A stretch of DNA of 64,000 nucleotides, taken from positions 1 to 64,000 of the forward strand of contig NZ_JAJEWK010000011.1 in the NCBI RefSeq assembly GCF_020687745.1, given 5' to 3'. Position 1 is the stretch's first letter, and each line of letters begins with the position of its first letter. Shown here in pieces: positions 43,369 through 50,782 of this stretch. The DNA comes from Chryseobacterium sp. MFBS3-17. Lineage in GTDB: Bacteria > Bacteroidota > Bacteroidia > Flavobacteriales > Weeksellaceae. A model generated the notes under the pieces. The model worked only from the letters and a program-made list of their open reading frames with translations, had not been told where the DNA came from and did not search any database. The position numbers and the translations under genes were made by a program.

Positions 43369-46300
43369 TTATTGTTTTTCAATTAATTCAATTTCCTCCT
43401 CACTCAATCCATAAAGCTCATAGACCATCTGATCTATTTCTTTATCTGTACTAGCTATTTTGGATTGAATTTCTAATGCTTTGCTTTTTTCCTGATCAAA
43501 ATAATCTGCCCATTCTGCTTCTTCTGAAAGGGTGAGTTTTATTTTTTGTTTTGCCAGTTCTCTTATGTACTCTGGATAGGAGAGTTTGTACCATTCTAAC
43601 AATTTTTTTGATTTAATAACATCATTAAATCTTCTGGATATAGACTGCAAAAATTTATATATTATGTTGTCCAACTGTTCATTTAAGAGTAACATAAGAC
43701 TTGCCTTTTCAGAAATTCTAGTGTTGCCACTTTTCTTTATCGGGACGTTTTTTATGGAGGTCAGTGATATCCTTGGAAATAAATTTTGTTTACTCTTTTC
43801 AGAGGTGTTATTGATATAGAAACCCATAAGTCTAGAGTTTAGAATTGCTAGTAGTTCAAGCTTAAAATCTTCATCAGTTTTTACCAAAATTACAGCTTTA
43901 TTGCCTACACTTATGTCCTTGGACAGTGTGCAAAGTAAATTAGCCTTGCTAGGAATTTCCCTAACCATGATAGTATTTGTACTAATAAAATTTTTAGCAG
44001 GTTTATTATAATTCCATTCACCATATGAAACATACTCTTTGGTTGGTGCTAACCTATATCTCCCTATCATACTACCTCCAACTTCTGGAATATAAGTTTG
44101 GTTTTTTTTCTCGAGAGAATGGTAAATTCTGTTTTTTATCTGTTCTTGTGTATGAATAGAATTGTGATAGACTTGTAACCCTATTGTATATTCAGCAATT
44201 TGGTAAAGTGGTGTAGAGTTGTTTTTAATCTTTTTAATTATCCCAAAATATTCTGATTCTTCTAGTATTTCAAACTTTTCAAGATTATCTTGTACTTCAT
44301 ATGAATTTGTATTTAATGCCTTTGCGAGAGTCTCAGGAGATGGATTTTTTGATAAATCAGTTATAAATTCTACGTTTTTTCGCTGATTGAAATTTTTAGA
44401 AAGTATAAAAATTGCTGTGTTGACACCTGCAGTTTCAAATACCATCCCCTTAAATGTTAAGATTTGAATAATTGCTGTTTTAGATTTTATAAAAGCACGT
44501 AGTTTTTGCGAAGAAGGAATTGTTAAAAAAGAACTTGGTGTTATAAATGAAAGATAGCCTGCATCATTTAGTAAGTTTATGCTTTTTTCTATAAATATTC
44601 TATATAAATCAGGTTTGCCCTCTATAGTTGAGAAATTTGCTGTTAGGAATTTTTTTACACCAGGTTGAAGTTGCTGTTGAACATATGGCGGATTCCCAAT
44701 CACAACATCAAAACCACCTTTGGCAAATACTTGTGGGAATTCTTTTTCCCACTTAAAAGCTTTCTCACCCGCAATCTCAGGATCATCAATTAAGGAATTC
44801 CCGCACTTGATATTATCATTTAAACTGTTAAGCTTTCTGTTAGGTTCTGCTGTCCTAAGCCACAGAGAAAGTTTGGCTATTTCTACAGATTCCTCATTAA
44901 GATCTACTCCAAATAAATTATTCTCTAAAATACTCTCAGAATGGTAGGTAAAGGTGAAAGATGAGCCTGTAAGTTTTGTTTCCAATTCATCAACATAATT
45001 ATGCTCTGTGATCAAGAAATTGAGTGCTTCATTTAAAAATGCCCCGGAACCACATGCAGGATCTACAATAGTAAGTTGATGTAGCCAATCTCTATAAGTA
45101 TTCAATCTACCAAGAAGGTTTTCCTTAGTTTTTAGCTGTCTTTTTTTATCTGTGAAGTATTCCTCTTCAATGATGCCAATATCTAATTTTTTCTCTTCAC
45201 AAAGCTTTCCAACTGTATTTTCAACAATGTATTTGGTAATATATTTTGGGGTGTAAAAGACACCATCCTTCTTCCTCTTTGTTTTAGTTTTATCTATTTC
45301 CTGTCCCTCTAATTGAGCTTTGATTTCATCAATTTCATTCAGGGAATTTTCAAAAATATGTCCAAGAATATTTACATCTACTTCACTGGCAAAATCATAT
45401 TCTGAAAGCTTAGAAGCATGCTTAAAAAGCAGATCATCATCTATTGTAATTGAATCCAGAATTTCATCAGGTTTAAAAAGACCACCATTATATGCAAAGA
45501 CATCATGGTGTTTACCTTTAAAACCAGTATTAAGGTATCCAAAATATTTTTTGAATCTGTGATATAACGGGACATATTCATCCAGGTCCCGTAGTTTTTC
45601 CCATTGCTGTAAAATTAGCCTTACAGAGTTTGGTGGAAGTAAACCCCTGTCTTCTCCAAAAAACAGGAAAAGCAATCTATCTAAAAGCTTCTGAGATTTC
45701 TGGAAAAGTTCCAGTGCATCATACTGAGGATTTTGAGCAGTAAGATTTTGGAATAATTCTCTTTTAAAAACAGAATAGTCTTTGTACAGTTTTTTAGTTA
45801 TTGCATCTTCTTGGCTTAAGGATTCATCCTTAATTTTTCCAGGAATATTCTGCTGAATGTTTTCATATGCTAGACACAAATAAAGCAAGTTAAACTGCTC
45901 CTGATCAAGCTCAAACAGATTAAATTCAATATGTTCAATTGCATTGTCTATGTAGAGTCTCAACTTCTCAAAATTGGAAGTGATGACATATTTACAGTTC
46001 AGCTGGTTATTCTTATATCCAAATGCCTGATCCTCAATTTTTGATAGATCTGTTGTATTGGTTCCCTTAAGTTCAATAATTCCAACTACATTATCACCAA
46101 TAATAATTGCACCATCAGCTTTTTTACTGTCTTTTACATTTTTATATTCTGTGGTAAGATTAAAGTTTGGAGTTGGGTTTTTGGTATAGCCCAACACATT
46201 AACAAACAGGTCAATTAAAAACTCACCCTGATATTGTTCTTCCTTGGAATTTCTAATATTTTCCTGAATGGTGGGGTTGTGAAAGTGCTCACGAAATACC

Positions 46301-46377
46301 TCCCACTTTTGGGAAATTGTTTCTGGATTTTGAGTTTTTAAGTATTTGGTGATTACTGTTTTTTGGAATAGTGACAT
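43369..46377 (-). CDS. type IIG restriction-modification enzyme (Eco57I-like)
   Basis: 1002 residues with all parts of a single-chain restriction-modification enzyme. A nuclease site near the N-terminus (Asp88 in KKADGAIIIGD and Glu102-Leu-Lys104 in IIELKGT), a helical linker, N6-adenine methyltransferase motif I DPACGSGAFL (Asp439) and motif IV NPPY (562-565), and a C-terminal target-recognition domain with a TaqI-like fold (about 700-1000). It methylates and cuts on the same strand side of a target site unknown from sequence. It follows the SRAP gene by 9 bp. Confidence 0.9.
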   Translation of the reverse strand: MSLFQKTVITKYLKTQNPETISQKWEVFREHFHNPTIQENIRNSKEEQYQGEFLIDLFVNVLGYTKNPTPNFNLTTEYKNVKDSKKADGAIIIGDNVVGIIELKGTNTTDLSKIEDQAFGYKNNQLNCKYVITSNFEKLRLYIDNAIEHIEFNLFELDQEQFNLLYLCLAYENIQQNIPGKIKDESLSQEDAITKKLYKDYSVFKRELFQNLTAQNPQYDALELFQKSQKLLDRLLFLFFGEDRGLLPPNSVRLILQQWEKLRDLDEYVPLYHRFKKYFGYLNTGFKGKHHDVFAYNGGLFKPDEILDSITIDDDLLFKHASKLSEYDFASEVDVNILGHIFENSLNEIDEIKAQLEGQEIDKTKTKRKKDGVFYTPKYITKYIVENTVGKLCEEKKLDIGIIEEEYFTDKKRQLKTKENLLGRLNTYRDWLHQLTIVDPACGSGAFLNEALNFLITEHNYVDELETKLTGSSFTFTYHSESILENNLFGVDLNEESVEIAKLSLWLRTAEPNRKLNSLNDNIKCGNSLIDDPEIAGEKAFKWEKEFPQVFAKGGFDVVIGNPPYVQQQLQPGVKKFLTANFSTIEGKPDLYRIFIEKSINLLNDAGYLSFITPSSFLTIPSSQKLRAFIKSKTAIIQILTFKGMVFETAGVNTAIFILSKNFNQRKNVEFITDLSKNPSPETLAKALNTNSYEVQDNLEKFEILEESEYFGIIKKIKNNSTPLYQIAEYTIGLQVYHNSIHTQEQIKNRIYHSLEKKNQTYIPEVGGSMIGRYRLAPTKEYVSYGEWNYNKPAKNFISTNTIMVREIPSKANLLCTLSKDISVGNKAVILVKTDEDFKLELLAILNSRLMGFYINNTSEKSKQNLFPRISLTSIKNVPIKKSGNTRISEKASLMLLLNEQLDNIIYKFLQSISRRFNDVIKSKKLLEWYKLSYPEYIRELAKQKIKLTLSEEAEWADYFDQEKSKALEIQSKIASTDKEIDQMVYELYGLSEEEIELIEKQ

Positions 46378-46386
46378 AGTTGTATT

Positions 46387-47025
46387 TTAGAATAGAGAAT
46401 TCTGCTGAGTTAAATTAGTTGCTTCCAGTTCTGCTTCATAATTTGGAAAAGCAAAATCTTCTAATGGTATATCATCTAGCCATCTATATTGAACCTGTTT
46501 ATTGAGTAAAATAGGCATTCTTTGTTTGGTATTATGAATTTCAGACATCAGTTCATTGGCTTGTGTTGTAACTACAGTTACTGTTGGTATTTCTTTGCCT
46601 GTTTCTGGGTCTTTCCAAATATTATATAGACCACCTAAAGCAAAAATAGGTTGGTCTTTTACCTTTATCAGGTATTGCTCCTTATTTTTTCCCTTTTCAT
46701 CAAGCCATTGCCATTCGTGAAATCCATTGACCAAAATTAAACACCTTTGATTTACAGAGTTTTTATAGCTTTTCAGTTCATCAGCAGTTTCAATTCTTGC
46801 ATTAAGAGTTTTCTTTTGAAAATCCCTGTTTTTTGACCAAAAAGGTATTAATCCCCATTCAGCAGGAATAATATGGTCTGTATGTGAGTCCTTAATGATA
46901 GGAACTCTAGGATTTGCAAAACCATTAATTCTGAACTCTCTGTGATATGGTTCTCCAACATATTCAGCTCCAAAATATTCTTCAAGTTCTTGGGCTTCTG
47001 AAAGAAGTGAAATATAGTTACACAC
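46387..47025 (-). CDS. SRAP-family protein (YedK/HMCES-like)
   Basis: 212 residues with a GTG start so that Cys2 (MCNYIS) follows the initiator Met, as needed for the SRAP DNA-protein crosslink to abasic sites. The other catalytic residues are in LNARIETADE and CLILVNGFHEWQW, the His near MSEIHNTKQRMPILL. It shields abasic sites in single-stranded DNA. In phage and plasmid loci it may help survive the island's own or invading damage. First gene of the restriction cluster. Confidence 0.9.
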   Translation of the reverse strand: MCNYISLLSEAQELEEYFGAEYVGEPYHREFRINGFANPRVPIIKDSHTDHIIPAEWGLIPFWSKNRDFQKKTLNARIETADELKSYKNSVNQRCLILVNGFHEWQWLDEKGKNKEQYLIKVKDQPIFALGGLYNIWKDPETGKEIPTVTVVTTQANELMSEIHNTKQRMPILLNKQVQYRWLDDIPLEDFAFPNYEAELEATNLTQQNSLF

Positions 47026-47056
47026 AATAAAAATTAAAGATATAAAAATAGTAAAA

Positions 47057-47227
47057 TTACTCCAGTTGCTTCCTTAAATTCTGAATATCCTTTTGCAGGT
47101 TATCCAAAACATCCTTAAGGTTGGTTGTGTCCAGATTATTTAGAATAAATTCTTCTGTATTAATAGCACAGGCAAACTCCCAAATTTCATAAATATCTGT
47201 TAGTTTAATTTCATAAGGTTGATAGCC
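47057..47227 (-). pseudogene. 5'-truncated remnant of a helical protein gene
   Basis: A 56-codon frame with protein-like content (GYQPYEIKLTDIYEIWEFA ... LQKDIQNLRKQLE) ends in TAA, but it begins directly after an in-frame TAA and has no ATG, GTG or usable start near its front. The end of the frame forms a coiled coil. Probably the C-terminal scrap of a gene lost upstream. The family is unknown. Confidence 0.4.
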
Positions 47228-47320
47228 TTATCCTAATTAAAAAAAAATTGGACTACCACGAAATAAGATGTGAAAAAAAAATTCCAAAAAAATAAAATTT
47301 TCATAGTATTTACTCTTTTG

Positions 47321-47385
47321 TCCCCTCCCCTTACAAACTACCGCCACCTATGTTGGACTGGGGAAACTCCCCTGTCACCTTTTAA
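47321..47385. other. GC-rich patch with a hairpin in an AT-rich gap; possible origin
   Basis: Within the gap 47228-47492 (otherwise AT-rich, with several long A or T tracts) lies a compact C-rich and G-rich stretch including GGGGAAACTCCCC, a 4-bp GC stem. It may be a replication or transfer origin or a promoter element. No gene was found there. A second GC patch of this kind is at the polymerase leader. Confidence 0.3.
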
Positions 47386-47492
47386 GAAAATTCAAAAATT
47401 TCAGGCAGATTAAATTTTAGTTGATAGCAAGATTTGATTTGTAGAAGTGTAGTTTTTCTTTGGAGGTTTTTCTAACTCAAAAATCAACAACA

Positions 47493-47843
47493 ATGGTACG
47501 AATTATCAGTTACAAAACAAGACAAAAAGAAGATGGAACAGAATTTTATCTTTTAGAAGTTCAGGGTGGTATTGAAATGATTAAATCCCAAACAACAGGA
47601 CAATATTACGCTACAGCTAAGAAAGCCACAGTATCAACAACATTTGATGAAGATACCTGTAGAGGTTTGATAGGAACAGAATTTCCAGGTAAAGTAGTGA
47701 AAATCCAAACAGAACCTTATTCCTACACCATTAAAGACTCGGGAGAAACTATCAAATTGGAACACAGATTTGTGTATCTTCCAGATGATGTGAATTCTGA
47801 TGAAGAAATGCTTGCAAAAAAATTGGAAGAAGCATTTGTTTAA
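47493..47843 (+). CDS. conserved mobile-element hypothetical protein
   Basis: 116 residues from ATG 47493 (MVRIISYKTRQ); the frame opens earlier at 47460. Beta-rich core KEDGTEFYLLEVQGGIEMIKSQ, GQYYATAKKATVSTTFDEDTCRGLIGTEFPGKVVKI and LEHRFVYLPDD. I believe similar small proteins occur in other Bacteroidota elements. It stands alone with a terminator at its end. The role is unknown. Confidence 0.6.
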   Translation: MVRIISYKTRQKEDGTEFYLLEVQGGIEMIKSQTTGQYYATAKKATVSTTFDEDTCRGLIGTEFPGKVVKIQTEPYSYTIKDSGETIKLEHRFVYLPDDVNSDEEMLAKKLEEAFV

Positions 47844-47853
47844 AACATCTTAA

Positions 47854-47886
47854 AATCAGCCCTTCTTTAGGGTTGATTTTTTTTTC
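47854..47886 (+). terminator. Terminator of the small conserved gene
   Basis: Stem AATCAGCCCT/AGGGTTGATT (one wobble) with a short loop, then nine T residues, 11 bp after the stop codon. Confidence 0.75.
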
Positions 47887-48195
47887 AAAATGCATAAATG
47901 TCCAGTTTGTGTGGAGTATATATGATGTATGCACAAAATGGATTTTAAATAAACCTTGCATTAGCACGAAGCACCAATCAACTCTATATCATTATGTTGG
48001 GAGTTTTGCAAAATTTCTTCTACATATATATTATAGCGAAATTGTGGATAATTATTCTTGTATATTCTTGAGATTCTAGGTTAAAGCTGGACTATTTTGA
48101 GGTATTTAATCAGATAATTAGGAATCCAGTGTAATTTGGGAAATATTTTCAGAAAATATGTGAAAATTCATCTGTAACTCATAAATAGCCAAATC

Positions 48196-48404
48196 TTAAT
48201 TTTGAGTATACTCTGCATCAATTAAATATTTTGCTGAAATTTCCATTGCCTCTGCAATTCTGAAAAGGTCAAAAAAACATTTGGATTGGAACTCCCTGCT
48301 TCAATTCTTGAAATGTTGGACACATCCATTTTACCACCAAACTCTTCAATTTAATGACCAGTTGTACATGAGTAATCCCTTTGGATAATATCACTTCCTT
48401 ATTT
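48196..48404 (-). pseudogene. XRE-family HTH regulator, decayed by two frameshifts
   Basis: Reading the minus strand in three frames recovers a cI/XRE helix-turn-helix: SKGITHVQLVI in one frame, then EEFGGKMDVSNISRIEAGSSNPNVF in a second, then FRIAEAMEISAKYLIDAEYTQN with a stop at 48196. These match the usual pattern 'KGITQEQLA..., DQSNISRIERG.TNP..., LLKIAEALEIS..EL'. No intact frame joins them. It is the likely former repressor of the island. The rest of the gap 47887-48520 holds no other gene that I can see. Confidence 0.75.
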
Positions 48405-48520
48405 ACCAATTATTTGGAGATTTGGAATTATGGCTCATTTATATCCCAATAGATTATAGGATTGATATTATATATGGAAATGCACCTTACTTAAATATGA
48501 TTTATGATTAATCTATTCTA

Positions 48521-49708
48521 TTATGATGGGAGTTTTGATTTTATTTCATTGATGTAATTTGAAACTGTTGATTTTCCAATAGTATGTCCTTTAGATTTTA
48601 GAGTACTTTCAATTTCTCTTACTGATTTTTTCTCTGAATGAAGTTTTCTAATTATTGGCAAAACTTCTTCCTTTTTAGAATAGGTTTTACCCAATGTTGC
48701 AATTGAAGAAGAAAGAATTTGCCCCTCATTAAAAAATAGTAACTTTTCCTCATCAAACTTTAATACTTTAGAGTATTTCTTAATTTGTGAAGAAATATAA
48801 TTACCTTTTGTAATTGTTAGTGTTCTTTTCGAATCATCATTTGGATAGTGTTTTAGTTCAACCAAAACTCTCATTTTTGCTTCAAAAGCCTGCGAACCTA
48901 AAACATTATCTTTAGATGCTGTAAACTTATCAGTTCTTTTTCCAATATGATGTAAAAAAAGAACAAGACAGTTGTTGTTTTTACTGAAATTACTAAACCA
49001 ATTTAGAAACTCCCGTACTTTTGTGCTAGAATTTAGGTCACCACTAAAAATGTCAGTGAACGCATCTATGATAACCAAATCTGCTCCTACAACAGCTAAA
49101 TCATTCTCTAATATTTTGAATATATTTTTATTGCTGTCTTCACTGGTATCAATATCAAAAACAAATTTGATATGATTTAGATCTTTAATGGGTACATTAT
49201 TATCTCCAAACATTCCTTTGATTTGTTTCTTAAGAGAAACACTTGTTGAAGCAGGATCATCTTCTGTGCTAATATAAATTACATTTTGAGTATTTGCATC
49301 TAATTTGTACCCTAAAAAGCTGTCCAAATTGAAAGCAATAGATAATGCAAGTTGTCTTAAAAAAGTACTTTTTCCTGTGTCTGAAGAGCCCACTAAGGAC
49401 ACAACTCCTACTTTTGGAAAGATGGGGTCAAGCAATTTTGGAAGCTCTTCAAATTCAAGCTGAAAAAGTTTGAAACCTGAATATTTATCATCAATGAAAG
49501 AACTAGTATCACCTGAACTTTTAACTTTAGGTGGTTTTTTAACAGGAACTTTCGATGTTTCAGATTTTGGTGATTTAGCACTCGTGGTTGGCTTAGGAAT
49601 ATTAACATCTCCATAATCTTCATGTGAGGAGCTTGTTAATTTCCCACTATTTAAAAATTCAAATAACTTATTTGCTGCATCCAAATTATTCTTATCTTCG
49701 GTACTCAT
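48521..49708 (-). CDS. RepA-like RecA-fold ATPase/helicase
   Basis: About 395 residues from ATG 49708 (the frame opens at a TTG 49768). An N-terminal part with a Lys/Pro/Ser-rich linker (60-100), then AAA_25-type core: Walker A VGSSDTGKSTFLRQLALSI, YISTEDDPASTSVSL, Walker B DLVIIDAFTDIFSGDL and the sensor strand VLFLHHIGKRTD, as in plasmid RepA/RSF1010-type helicases. The C-terminal 50 residues form a helix-turn-helix (KSVREIESTLKSKGHTIGKSTVSNYINEIK). Likely helicase or initiator for the island's replication. It is next to attR, pointing inward. Confidence 0.8.
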   Translation of the reverse strand: MSTEDKNNLDAANKLFEFLNSGKLTSSSHEDYGDVNIPKPTTSAKSPKSETSKVPVKKPPKVKSSGDTSSFIDDKYSGFKLFQLEFEELPKLLDPIFPKVGVVSLVGSSDTGKSTFLRQLALSIAFNLDSFLGYKLDANTQNVIYISTEDDPASTSVSLKKQIKGMFGDNNVPIKDLNHIKFVFDIDTSEDSNKNIFKILENDLAVVGADLVIIDAFTDIFSGDLNSSTKVREFLNWFSNFSKNNNCLVLFLHHIGKRTDKFTASKDNVLGSQAFEAKMRVLVELKHYPNDDSKRTLTITKGNYISSQIKKYSKVLKFDEEKLLFFNEGQILSSSIATLGKTYSKKEEVLPIIRKLHSEKKSVREIESTLKSKGHTIGKSTVSNYINEIKSKLPS

Positions 49709-49878
49709 ATGCTTAATTTCTAAATAAATTTTATATAGAACATCAGACAACAATATTACATTGTCCAATGTCCAATATTATATATAGGTGGACAAATTTA
49801 TGAAAAAGGCACACTTTTAGGCATACCTTAATCAAAAATATTTGTAAATTACTAATTATCAATAAAAAAGACTATTAT

Positions 49879-50026
49879 GTTCGAATCCCTCAGGACCCAC
49901 ACTTGTACAAATCTCTTCAGAAATGAGGAGGTTTTTTTTTGAAAATTTGGGGCAGTTAGCTCAGTTGGTTTAGAGCGTTGCGTTGACATCGCAGAGGTCA
50001 CTGGTTCGAATCCTGTACTGCCCACA
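49879..50026 (+). repeat. attR: right copy of the 148-bp direct repeat
   Basis: Identical to 34289-34436 over all 148 bases. It starts with the final 21 bases of a tRNA-Val(TAC) gene whose 5' part is missing here. The flanks differ on both sides, so this is the true end of the island. Confidence 0.92.
49950..50024 (+). tRNA. tRNA-Val (GAC), second copy carried by attR
   Basis: Same 75-nt sequence as 34360-34434 and able to form a full cloverleaf. It lacks the operon promoter of the left copy; transcription would have to come from within the island (the upstream DNA is AT-rich, with a TAAATTTG-like box only on the other strand). It may be silent. Confidence 0.85.
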
Positions 50027-50243
50027 AATTCCATTTATTTCTTGTGTTTTCGTATGATTGACCTACGCTGCCTGAGATTCGGGAAGTAATCACTTTAAAA
50101 TTTGGCTGTTGTTTAGCTGAACGGGAAGAACGTTTTGTCTTTAACGCCGCCGGACCATCAGTTAGCTGAATGCTAAGCTCCTTGGTTTAGCCACAGTCAA
50201 TGTCTCATCAATCCTTTTCGAAAGAAGTACATCACCCGAACAT

Positions 50244-50325
50244 AGCCCGGATGGCAGCGGCTACCCCGCACAGATTGCACCATGGGGCAATCTGGAGGAG
50301 TAATAGCGGACAGCCGGTTACTCCC
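50244..50325 (+). ncRNA. candidate structured RNA (resembles the Flavo-1 class)
   Basis: The segment has a left arm AGCCCGGATGGCAGCGG, an inner 8-bp perfect hairpin CAGATTGC/GCAATCTG (50271-50278 and 50287-50294) and a right arm with TAGCGGACAGCCGG. This AGCCC..GAT..AGCGG / AGCGGA.AGC arrangement around a variable hairpin recurs in flavobacterial intergenic regions and recalls the Flavo-1 motif; I cannot confirm the match. It lies alone in the gap 50027-50354, which otherwise shows a weakly tRNA-like stretch and no gene. Confidence 0.45.
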
Positions 50326-50354
50326 GGCCAATGAAGCAATACCCGTGGTGCTCC

Positions 50355-50771
50355 TTATGATGGAAAGGGTGCTTCCGGGTTTTCCAGATATTTCTGGATT
50401 TCTCCCAGTCTTGCCGTTACCGGGAGCGAGAATATTTTACTTTCCTGCAGCCATAATTCCATGAAGTGCTTTGCTTTTGCGGCCAAATCTGGTGAAGGCG
50501 CGTTCCGGAAACAATAGAAAAACAGATTTCCCAACAGTTCGTACAGCGCTACCCGGTGGCCTGCATCTCTGGCCTCTACCCAGGAATTCAGTTCAGTGGT
50601 GCTCATAGCGGTGAGCTCTTCCAGACTCATTTTGAACACATCCCGGAGTCGGGTCTCAAACACCAGTTCTTCTTCTGCAGGTTCGCCTTCATTTTTGCCC
50701 AGAAGCATGCTGGCAATCATTTCTGAAAACTGTTTTACAATGCGGATGATATAATCTTTGTCGTGAATCAT
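50355..50771 (-). CDS. hypothetical cytoplasmic protein, DUF6483-like
   Basis: 138 residues, all helical (DYIIRIVKQFSEMIASMLLGKN at the N-terminus, ALYELLGNLFFYCFRN in the middle), no signal or membrane segment. The start resembles DUF6483-type proteins of unknown function; this is a pattern judgement. It follows the transporter-like gene by 11 bp, so they form an operon. Confidence 0.55.
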   Translation of the reverse strand: MIHDKDYIIRIVKQFSEMIASMLLGKNEGEPAEEELVFETRLRDVFKMSLEELTAMSTTELNSWVEARDAGHRVALYELLGNLFFYCFRNAPSPDLAAKAKHFMELWLQESKIFSLPVTARLGEIQKYLENPEAPFPS

Positions 50772-50782
50772 GTTTTAAATTT

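Larger units (their letters stand above)
34289..50026. mobile_element. 15.6-kb integrated genomic island at tRNA-Val, with replication and defence genes
   Basis: Bounds: 148-bp direct repeats at the two ends. Distance from repeat to repeat is 15,590 bp. Contents in order: tyrosine integrase, family-A-type polymerase, Sak4-like RecA-fold ATPase, DUF3871, membrane PIN-like nuclease, coiled-coil Mrr-like nuclease, two-TM protein, type IIG restriction-modification enzyme, SRAP protein, a short conserved hypothetical, an XRE pseudogene and a RepA-like ATPase. It is clearly more AT-rich than the flanks. No relaxase, coupling protein, type IV secretion, terminase or capsid gene is seen, so it is either mobilised by a helper or is a satellite-type island. 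Confidence 0.9.

Noticed and set aside
34437-49878. Conjugative element
   Set aside because: No relaxase, coupling ATPase or Tra genes are visible in the reading frames; integrase and replication genes alone do not support conjugation.
49852-50034. 60-codon minus-strand frame over attR and a similar one at 34241-34435
   Set aside because: They are translations of tRNA genes on the wrong strand.
50101-50200. tRNA-like stretch (TTTAGCTGAACGGGAAGAACG and a GTC-containing loop)
   Set aside because: No T-arm GGTTCGA-type loop and no acceptor pairing could be found; too weak to call a tRNA or remnant.
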